Assembly: GCA_018292915.2 (NCBI GenBank)
Contig: JACVVK020000225.1
Coordinates: 686,001 to 750,000, forward strand
Direction: 5' to 3'
Origin: Batillaria attramentaria
Taxonomy: Eukaryota > Mollusca > Gastropoda > Batillariidae
Length of the DNA stretch: 64,000 bases
Part shown: positions 24,560 through 33,931 of the stretch, piece after piece
How the letters are laid out: each line of letters begins with the position of its first letter
Numbering within the stretch: the first letter of the stretch is position 1
Made by a program: the position numbers and the translations under genes
Notes under the pieces: generated by a model
Databases searched by the model: none
What the model was told of the DNA's origin: nothing
Seen by the model: the letters and a program-made list of their open reading frames with translations, nothing else

Positions 24560-24994
24560 CAGGGGCGCCGGAAGATGGGGGGGGAGGGGGGGCAGAATCT
24601 CGGTGGGGGGAACGTTGCCCGAAGAAAGTGAAAAGCGGGGGGGGGGGGGGGGGGATCAAATGCTGCGTAGACAAAAACCTTTACGAACCAGGACGTTGCC
24701 CAAAAAAAGTGAAAAGCGGGGGGGGGGGGGGGGGGGATCAGAGGAGCGGACAGCCTTCGGTCCGCAAACACAGTTCTCTATTGGGTGGGATGAGGGAGAG
24801 AGCACTAAGAGGGGTAGGGGGAGAGGTAGGGGAAGGGGGGGGGGCAAGACCATGGCTTTGCCCCCCCCCCCCCCTCTTGCCATAGTCACCTGATTTTCCA
24901 GGGGGGGGGGGGGCAAAAAGACACTCTTGCCCCCCCTGCTTGGGTACAGGGGGGGCAGCTGCCCCCCCTGCCCCCCCGGTTTCCGGCGCCCCTG
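24560..24994. mobile_element. hAT-like MITE with perfect 14-bp TIRs
   Basis: The element starts CAGGGGCGCCGGAA and ends TTCCGGCGCCCCTG, exact reverse complements. CAGGGG termini are typical of hAT elements. ACAAA flanks both ends (24555-24559 and 24995-24999); hAT elements usually leave 8 bp, so the family call is tentative. The interior has two diverged copies of a GTTGCCC, AAAGTGAAAAGCGGGG, poly-G module (24607-24654 and 24691-24737) and no coding potential. A second copy is cut off at the start of the window. Confidence 0.8.
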
Positions 24995-25253
24995 ACAAAT
25001 ATTCTGTTATTATTGTTGTTATTGTGACCATTACAATTGATTTAAACCTGGTTTGATTTCGCTGGCCAGTTTACACAAAACAGAAGTATTCATGCGGTGG
25101 CAAACGGCCAGATGCCTATATATATACTGTAGCTCCCGCCTGTAAATGTACACAAGGTAGTACGGCGAATACCGTGACAGAAGAAGGGAAAGTGAGAAGA
25201 AGAGAGACGGAGGGGAAAGGAAGAATCATTAGAATTAAGTCTGCCGCTGCATG

Positions 25254-25435
25254 TGAGGAGCGGGGACAGTCGAGCGGTAGAAAATTGGACTTTCTACGCT
25301 CGGGTCGTGAGTTCGAATCCCAAAATGGTATAAGTTTGTGCTGCCGGGCCTTTTTCTCGTTGCCCTATCTTCGATATCGATATATGTGGTGGAGAAGGAC
25401 GTTAAACCCTCACACACCCACCCATTGACCCTCCC
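25254..25435 (+). mobile_element. SINE-A copy, older, with target-site duplication
   Basis: Diverged SINE-A: head with TCGAGCGGTAGA, box B GTCGTGAGTTCGAATCCC, tail GGACGTTAAACCC and ACACACCCACCCA. CTGCCGCTGCATG (25241-25253) and CTGCCGCTACATG (25436-25448) are the imperfect flanking duplications. Confidence 0.85.
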
Positions 25436-25449
25436 CTGCCGCTACATGA

Positions 25450-26110
25450 CACCACGTGTCTTCAGGAACACATGTCCCACACTACCCGGCCATATTTGGA
25501 TGTGTATGTCTCATTCATAGACCGCGAGAAGCTGCTAAACGTGCACATTAGTCACAGTGCCGCCGGTACCAACTGCAACACACGTGGTCCTGCTGGGTCC
25601 TCCCCGTTACCACGTGCAACCTGACAGTCCCGGCACGCGAAACATCGTGCACGTGCGACATTGACAAAGTGGGGGTATCATCAGCCCGACAATCGCTGTG
25701 CGCACGCAAACACGTGGACTCAAACCGCTTGCCGCCCTGCTGCGGCCGTGGGACGTAACCGGCCTTTCTCATGGATCAGGTGATTAGATAGGGGACCCCG
25801 CTGACATTGACACTGAGTCCTAGTCGATATGCATTTGGAGAGTTTCTCTGTGGCTGCAGGCAACGACACGGTACTGCTGGCGTAAGGAAACGAATTGACC
25901 GTGGGGTGTCAGTTATTTGAAGTACCTCGTTTGGCGAGTGGGCATTGGTGCCGAAGTCTCTTCAACCACTAGACCACCCACCGCACCTGCAGATTTGGTT
26001 AATTTACCTTTTATAAGTTTACGAAATATGACCATTGCAATACAACACGTAGAACTGAAGGTGGTCCTTGACTTTTTCACGTTATTGAGTGGTGTGTCAT
26101 TATCGTCTCT
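25450..26110. other. Non-coding stretch
   Basis: No exon, RNA or known repeat. Confidence 0.45.
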
Positions 26111-26115
26111 GGTCG

Positions 26116-26248
<133 letters not shown>

Positions 26249-26573
26249 GTCATGCCCGAGAATCTTTCAAATGTCCCGTGAAGATGTTCATAACTTTATA
26301 CTGAATTACCCCGGAAGGTTCGTTATACATCATGATTTGCCTACAGCAATTTGTAGTTTTCACCTGTACATTGATTTGTGTGGATACTGCTTCAATCAAC
26401 TTTACGCGCGGACTGACTATAAAGTTCTCGCCTTTCGTTGTTATTGACTCAATCAAATTTAAGCCTTGCACGGACTACTTTATAGTTTTCGCCTTTCCCA
26501 AACTGTCAATGTCGGGAGGTGATTTCACAAAATGGACTCGCAAGAGCTTCAGTGAATAAGTAAATTAAGCAAA

Positions 26574-27721
26574 CTATTCCAGACTAACGTAGCGACCATC
26601 CTTGGCCCTGGTGACGCGATCCCACCTCCAGACCCTGCCCCCAAGGGACACGTACACCCCGGGTCCCAACCCCCCTTGCATCGCCCCCACCGCCACCCCG
26701 ACATTGAAATCTGCGTCCGTGTCCTTGAATCTCTCAGGCAAAAAAGCCCCGGTCAGAACAACAGTCTTGCCGAAATTCTCATCGCCTCTTCCAGTGACTT
26801 GGCGAAGGGAACTGGTGACAGTGTGGGCGTCTCCATCGGTGGGTGACTGAGATCGGCCGGCGTCCGAGTCCGGAAGGGAGGGGCCGGTGACGTCACCACT
26901 GATGACGTCACTAGCACCGACGAGTCGTTTGGCGATGAAAGCTGCGGTTTGCAGGATGGTGTCCGTACCGTGAGTGACCAGGATGAACGTTTCTTCTGCA
27001 CCTCGACACACGTCAACGATCTGGGACCTAGCAGACAGACGGAAATAAATAAATAAATAAATAAATGAATGAATTAATAAATAAATGGAAGAATTCCTCA
27101 AGAATTTCCTGCCCACGAGGGCATTCGAACCCTGTGCGGCCTCGGGAACCGCTGCGGACACCTTGACCACTACGCCAAATCCCCTGCCTTGTTATTGAGG
27201 TACCCGTTTCGAGGGAAACTTCGAGTTACGTCAGCTGAGTCAAGTGAAGTTTATTTGTCTTAAAATGGAACATCTGATTGCCGCAACACTTGGGCAAAAA
27301 TCAAGTAAGATTTTTATAGGACATCTAAAACATAAAAAGCATGGAAATCATTGGTATACAGCATACGAAATTTTCCACTGAAACGTCTGTTATTCAATCG
27401 ATTCACGTAAGTTCAATAAAACTTTATTAATCCCTTAGGGACAATTTCATTGAGACACTAGTCAGTCAATCAAATAATCAGTCAGTCAATCAATAACGAG
27501 GGTTAATAAATGACAACAGTGACGCCATCGCGGATGACTAAAACAAACGTAATTGCGAGACCTGTGTAATTCCGTGAGATCTTGGCTGTCCTCGGTGCAA
27601 GCCGTCACCACCCGAAACGGGAAAGTGGGTCGGCATCGCTCCAACACCGACATGGCGCCCGACCCACAGATCTCAAACGCGTACCCGCCTTGTCTCTTCG
27701 GGTAGTCCTTGTCGATTGTTC
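26574..27721 (-). CDS. Short single-domain L-asparaginase-like protein (two 3' exons; first exon not found)
   Basis: Two exons fit the N-terminal catalytic domain of bacterial-type L-asparaginases (asparagine to aspartate plus ammonia). Exon 27562-27721 carries the (T)GTIDKDYP nucleophile-threonine loop, GYAFEI and DSQDLTELHR. Exon 26574-27027 carries the second catalytic motif LVTHGTDT, TVVLTGAFLP, DADFNVG and GVYVSLGGRVWRWD, then a stop. The junction codon AG|G is rebuilt in frame; the donor GTCTCG is non-consensus, the acceptor GCTAG normal. The 27721 boundary is an acceptor with 2 nt of the glycine codon before TID, so an upstream exon supplying the start and STGG is required but unidentified. 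The protein lacks the C-terminal domain of classical two-domain enzymes, matching the short ~165-residue bacterial class. An extra ~45-residue polar insert lies between the two motif blocks. Introns exclude bacterial contamination. It could be an old transfer or a decaying gene. Confidence 0.75.
27037..27184 (-). mobile_element. tRNA-derived SINE-D with (ATTT)n tail, inside the asparaginase intron
   Basis: In reverse: GGCGTAGTGGTCAAGGTGTC (box A) and GGGTTCGAATGCCC (box B) at tRNA spacing, a short body, then an ATTT/ATTC tail reaching to about 10 bp from the acceptor of exon 26574-27027. A real tRNA gene is unlikely because the acceptor-stem pairing is poor and a retroposon-type tail follows. 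Confidence 0.7.
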
Positions 27722-27849
27722 CTGTTGACACATCAAGAAGTCAGGTCAGCCTAGTGCCAAACCGGAGCGGTGTCAGTGTGACTTCCAACATCATGAGCAG
27801 CCGCTTATTGAAACAACAACAAAGACTGAACGCGGATGAACGGTCTGTG

Positions 27850-28420
27850 CCACCGCCGGCTGATGCCCGGACTCAGTGACCACCAACGGTGGCCAACTCA
27901 GTCACCTTGAGGAACGACTGACTCGTGAACTTGTACTGACTCAGTGGAACCGCTGAGCCGCGGAACTGACAACAACAACAACTTGACAACAACCCATCAG
28001 TTATGCCGACACCGATGATGAAGAACGTTACCGAACTAGTTCAATTTTTAAATGTGTCACTGACTCAGTCACGTGACAGACTGACTCCGGGTCGCCGCGT
28101 CACTGAGTCTGGACAGTGCCAGTCACCGTGACGGAGTCACTGACGGACTCAGCACTGAGTTTTACAAGTACAGCCGGTAACTGATCAGGGATGGCGGCAA
28201 CTGAGTCAAGTCCGTTCACTTCACGATTTATGAGCTCGGGGCGCTTTCTGCGTACGCAAAACTGACCGCCGCAGAGTCCGACTCAGAGTCACTCAGTACG
28301 ATACCGTCTGCCCTGGGGACTGTTCGTGTCAGTTCAAGTTGGCCTAGTCCGTCCGGCGTCCGCCTAGACGTCCGACACTTCAACTGAGTCAGCCGGTTTT
28401 GCTTCACTGACTGGCGGCTT
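27850..28420. promoter_or_regulatory. Region dense in TGACTCA / ACTGAGTC strings
   Basis: AP-1-like TGACTCA(G) or its complement occurs repeatedly (near 27870, 27900, 27950, 28060, 28100, 28140, 28270, 28385), including CACTGACTCAGTCACGTGAC, which joins an AP-1-like site and an E-box. It lies upstream of the minus-strand asparaginase exons. A regulatory role is speculative because CAGTCA-type words are common throughout the window. Confidence 0.25.
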
Positions 28421-28705
28421 TCCCCATCCCCATGATGCTATGGAGGTCCGTGTGGTTTGGGACTGCGGGACAGGGCCGCATTCCACGTTTCCTGTCATAA
28501 ATATCCCGGCATTAACCAGGCCCGGGAACTACGGCACCTGCGGTCAGTGCCGGCCGTGTAATCATCCACATCATAGACGTGTCATCAGTACCGTCCAAGG
28601 CCGGGAAGCACCCCAAAGTCGCACCCGTAAAGTGGGTGAATCTCGGCTGTGGCAACAGCCTCCCCACTGGGCCCATAGCACACCCGCTCTGGGTAGGAGC
28701 CGAAT
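28417..28705 (-). mobile_element. SINE-B copy, 5'-truncated
   Basis: Reverse-orientation match to 57613-57990: GGAGGTCCGTGT, TCATAAATATCCCGGCATTA, CAGGCCCGGGAACTA, GTGTAATCATCCACATC, GGTGAATCTCGGCTGTGG and GGCCCATAGCACACCCGCTC. The tRNA-like head is missing. Confidence 0.85.
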
Positions 28706-30780
28706 AATAAATAATTCGCGCGATGGAGCTAATTTCTCCTCTTACACCGGAGGGAGAGAGCGACTGAGAGAGACTAGTGAGAGAGAGCCCGGAGAGTTAG
28801 TACAGTACAAGGAGCGTGAGTACCTCCGGTTTGAACTACTAGGAGCTTGAAGTCCTTGCGGTCCATAATGTATCGTTAGAGGGTTTACTTTTTCCGGTGT
28901 AGCGACAACTGTCCGGCTAGGTTTCAGAGATAGTTCAAAGTTCAGCAAGTTGTCTCTAATTCGGTGCTTGACGCAATGAGGGGTGAACCCACCGGTGTAG
29001 AGTGAAATGGGAACCCTTAAAATCCAAGTTCCCTTAGATGTGTCAATCAAATAAAGAGTCATTTAGGCTATGTGTTAGCAATACTAGGAAAAGGTCAGTC
29101 GACACACTGCAGAAAGATTGAAAAAAGTGTCGTTTTGTCTGGTTCTAAATTAAGGTCTAACGCGCATATCCCTATGAGGGCCTCACGTGACACTTCCGCC
29201 TTCCAGGGGTCGCTGACAGTACGAGCAAAACAGTATGGCGTATGCAAGACAGGCTGGGTACGTTGGTAGTGTTTGCGGATCGTTTAGATGTGCTCGTTTG
29301 GTGACACAGCCGTAGTGCACTGGTAGAATCACGAACAGTTCATCGGACTACTGAATTTTGACACTTTTTGGGTCCTTTCATGAATCGCTGTTGAAGACGC
29401 CACTGTATAAACGAAGGGGGTAGCAGTCGCTCTTTGCACGAAGACTTCTTTTGCCCATCATTTTCGCAGTGGTCAGCGGTGACTGTGACCTCAGTTGCTG
29501 TGTTTTCTGAATATTAGACAGGAATGCAGTGTCTTACACATGCAAATAATGGTTATTAATATGGTGCGCTGATCATTAAACTTCATATTACAAACCGCTT
29601 CAACCGTCAGTCTTTCAGTTCAGTAGCTGCACTAACTGACCCCAGTTAAAAATTCCAAGTACGTCAGTGTTAATTGTATACATGCACATGCAAATTTAGT
29701 CTGCACGTGCAGTTTTTCGATAGGTAACATGCGTAAAGTAAGATTTTCAGAACCCATCGAATGAGGTTACCTTTTGTTACGTTTTGGGTGATGAAAAATA
29801 TTTCCGTCAGTAGTTTTGGTACCACTATCAGTCACTAGTATCAGTATCAATTATCATGGATAAAAGGGTCCTGTGTCAAAACTAGACATGACAGGGGAAA
29901 ACTTGCTAGTGAAGGCTTGGTGTAAAGTGTGTGCTGGTAGTTGTTTTTGTGTTTGATGTGGCGGCAGTAAACAGTAGCAGAGTTTACAGCAGCGTTCAGT
30001 TCAGTTCCCACGCACGCTGCCTGCACATGCACCGGAATGCAGGGAATTAGCTGGTCACGGCATTGCATGACATGACAGGATTATTTGAGATGAGCACGTG
30101 AGAGACCGCCCATGTGTATAATAAGGGTGTGTCTAGTGTTGTTTCTGACCTGCATCGCTAAGTAACAAGCATTCATGTTTATGCTGCACGCATGTAGCAG
30201 GATTAGGACTGAAGATGGATTAGAAGCAAAACATTGATAACTGGAATAACAGACTTACTTCTTGGGTGGAGGCAAAATGTGGTTCCTCACCTCACCCTTA
30301 CATGTGACTGGTTTATAAACCAAACTGTCAACATTAGGTCCGTTTCAGTTCTTACTGTTTCATCAGGTTGGCCACTGATTTGTGCGTTTGTGATGATCGT
30401 GGCTGTTACATACGTGGGCATTCTGGTCTGATATGAATGAATGTTTTGCTTTTGTACACAGTACTGTCAGTGTCAGTACAGTGCAGATGTGTGTTGTGTT
30501 TGTTTTTCGTGTCTTGGTTCATGGTATGAAAATTGTTTGAAATGCTGTCCAAAGCAAAGAAATGTTTTATCTTTTGCTCTTACATGTATAGTATTTTCGG
30601 AAGGGGGGGGGGGGGGGTGTCGTAGTACAGTTGGTGTGTGTGTGTGTGTGTGTGTGTGGGGGGGGGGGGGGGGTTGTAGTACAGTTGGCTTGTGTGTGTT
30701 TCTGTAACTTAGCGAGAGGGAGGGAGATCAGATTTTAGCGTTTTTAAAATGTATACTCATCATGCTTTTCTTTCTGATTT
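28706..30780. other. Non-coding; probable KLHDC3 upstream region
   Basis: No coding exon is recognised. A minus-strand open segment at 28742-29062 has protein-like composition but matches nothing I know. The KLHDC3 promoter and 5' untranslated exon should lie here or further upstream; a poly-G/(GT) cluster is at 30603-30672. Confidence 0.45.
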
Positions 30781-30783
30781 CAG

Positions 30784-33700
30784 AAATTACAGTGCCTGAG
30801 CATAGCGCAGTGAAGCTGCGGCCGTCAGCTCGCCCTTTGTGTTCCACTGTTTGTCAGATAAAAACTGAAGTGTAGTGAATTGAAGTTATTGAAAAACCAA
30901 TTATGCCAACTTGGACTGTACATCTGGAAGGAGGTCCACGCCGCGTGAATCATGCAGCCATTGCTGTGGGAGAGAAGGTTTATTCGTTTGGCGGATACTG
31001 CACAGGGGATGACTATGAAAATACACGACCAATAGATGTCCATGTGTTAAATACAGGTACAGTAACTTTTCCTACTTGCGTTGGGTACACTTTTCATTGT
31101 TTATCTTATAAGTAGGCATTTACCATTTTTCCCTTACAAAATCATTTACTTTGTTTGTACTTTTGCTAATAAAAGAGGAGCGGGGGTGGCCGAATGATAG
31201 AGCGTTGGACTTCCAATGCTCGGGTCGTGAGTTCGTATCCCGGCTGGAGCCAAGTATTTGTGCTGGCTTTTTCATCATTGCCCCATCTTTGATATCACCC
31301 GTATGTGGTGGAAAAGGACGTTAAACCCCCTAACACCCACCCCCACCCTTGCTAATAAAAAATCATGTTATTCAATATTTCTGGTGTATTATTAATTTTT
31401 GCATTTCACTGGAATTCTTTTCAGGAAAAATTTCACTTCATTTTAAAGGATCGTGAATAATGTATTTCTTATAGCTATACTGGCACATTGTACTTCCAGT
31501 GTCATTTCGTTGGTGCAAGTTGCCTCTTCCTGACAATTACCACTTCAATGAGAGCACCAACATCCCGTACCAGCGGTACGGACACACTGCGGTGCCTTAC
31601 AAGGACTGCGCATACATCTGGGGTGGCCGCAACGACAAAGATGGTGCTTGTGCCGTGCTGTTCCGCTTCGACACAGGTGAGACACACTTTTGTGTGATAC
31701 ATGTACTTGGAGTTCAAGTTTTGAGTATATTGGACTGGTTAGTTGATGAGATCATACTCGGGTATGGTTGAGTGTGTGGTTAGGGTTGGGGGTGAGGGCG
31801 TGGGGTCAGCCTACTTTCCCTTATTGGAAAGGTGGTACCAAGGACAGGGCATGGACTGATAGAGAATAAATGTACTGATGTAGAATAAACTGGTGGTTTA
31901 TCTCATTGATTTATCTCGTTCTTAGTCTCACGTTTATTTTGTATTATATCCGTGTGTGTGTGTGTGTGTCATCATCATGAATGGAGCAGTTGCGTGTGTC
32001 TGAAACAATTTTCTGTTGTAAAATGTTGTATTTTTTAGGGTAGACAATAAAGTATTTTTAATTGAATTTGAATAAATTGTGTTTTTTTGGGGGGGTGGGG
32101 GGGGGTGGGGGGGGGGTTCCTGGAAGTTGGCCTCAAGATTATCGATGCCACGATACTCTGCCAACTTGGGTATCTATCTAGGCCTTTTGTTGAAGACTTC
32201 GCAAGTTGAAAAATTCAGCTTCAAGTTCAGGATCGATAATCATACAGACTGTGCCGGAGACTGAATTTAACGAATTATACTTTCGCTTTCTGTTTACTGA
32301 CCAGCTAGAAGTGGTCTGCGTGAATGCACTACATGTACTTCAGTAATCGCACAGCGTTGTTCACTTGAATTTAACAAAGATTATATGGTTGTGTAACTGT
32401 TGAATTTGTCTGCAGACACCCTCACTTGGTCTCGAATGAAAGTGGAGGGGGAGGTGCCTGGAGCCAGAGACGGCCATTCTGCTTGTGTAGTCGGCGACAA
32501 GATGTACATCTTCGGTGGATACGAGGAAGAGGTACGCTTCGAAATGCATAAATCGTTAGTGTGATCATTCTTGGGGGGGGGGGGGGGGACCACAAAACCA
32601 AACAGAAAATTGAAAAAATCAGATAATGTATATATCACATTTGTTCTGGTGTTTGTGATACTAATGTAAAATCCCTGAGTGTCACTTTTATATATATCTT
32701 TATTTCAGTCCCTGCAACCGTTTCCTTCTCCTGCATTCTCTGGATCTGCAACCACATTTTAAATGGGACAATGAATTCTTGTTTGCTGGAACTGAGGTGG
32801 ATTAACCTTAAGATGTGGAAACCAGCAGGTTTAGGTCTTTGTGTACGCGTATTAATTAATTTTTTTACTGACGTTGTAGATTGACCGTTTCTCCAATGAC
32901 ATCCACTACCTGGATTTCACCACATGGACATGGAGTGGAATGATACATGTGGTGAGTACCTCTGTAGCTGAAATGATACTTTGAACCTTGGGAATCTGAG
33001 AAGCACCAAGGGATTTGATTTTGTCCTCGCTTCGTCCTATTTTTGCTTGCAGAACAGAATAATGAAAATAAAAACAATGTCCTTAGGGTCATTAGTATAA
33101 AAAAAATCCGTTATTAGTATACCACAAACACTGTTTTGCAGGTTGGGTTTTTTTGTTTTTTTTGTTCTCTCTCAATTTTCTGCTGAAACCTCTCCATAAG
33201 TGCCAAAGAGCACCTAGTGAGGGAGGAGCTATGCACTTATCTAGTCTTCATCATCATCATTACCATCATCATCATCATTATCAAACAGTCAGGACATTTT
33301 CACTTTCACTGTTTCAGCAACAAAATTCACACATACACAAAAGAAACAAAAGAAAATGTGATCTGATGTGCTTTTTAAAGTTCCAGCGATTGATTCCAAT
33401 TTCCCTATGGATGTGCAGAAAGGTAAACCAGCAATGTGGCGGGACTTCCACACAGCATCCACCATTGGCAACACCGTCTACATCTTCGGGGGTCGCAGTG
33501 ATGTGGGAGGGAACCAGTTCACCAACAGAGAAATCTACGAGAACATAATCTACACCTTCAACACACTCACCAACACGTGGGACTATGTGCTCACGCGAGG
33601 GAGGAAACCCATTGGGCGACGCAGTCACTCGACTTGTACGTACTCTTTTTTTCTTAATAATAATAAGAAGAATAATGAGTATTGTGTAGGTGCTTTACCC

Positions 33701-33896
33701 AATTTCATGAATCGGCTCAAAGCGCCACGAACTGAACCCAACACGCACGCTCACATGAATCACACGCATTCTCTCACACACTGGACATAAACACATTACA
33801 ATCACGTGGTGCAAAGGGTCAGCTCAGCTATTTAAATTTCGGAATGTAGAATTGCATTTATTTTTCAAATTTGGTGGGCTGAGCATTTCCAAAGCA

Positions 33897-33931
<35 letters not shown>

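Noticed and set aside
24442..24893. Gly-rich and Pro-rich frames at 24.4-25.0 kb
   Set aside because: They are translations of poly-G/poly-C runs inside the hAT-like MITE.
26574..27721. Asparaginase as bacterial contamination or bacterial insertion
   Set aside because: A spliceosomal-type intron with a local SINE splits the coding region, and flanking DNA is the same repeat-rich animal sequence.
28742..29062. 106-codon minus-strand frame as a gene
   Set aside because: Composition is protein-like, but I recognise no motif, the right half runs into GA-rich sequence near SINE-B, and no splice partners are evident.
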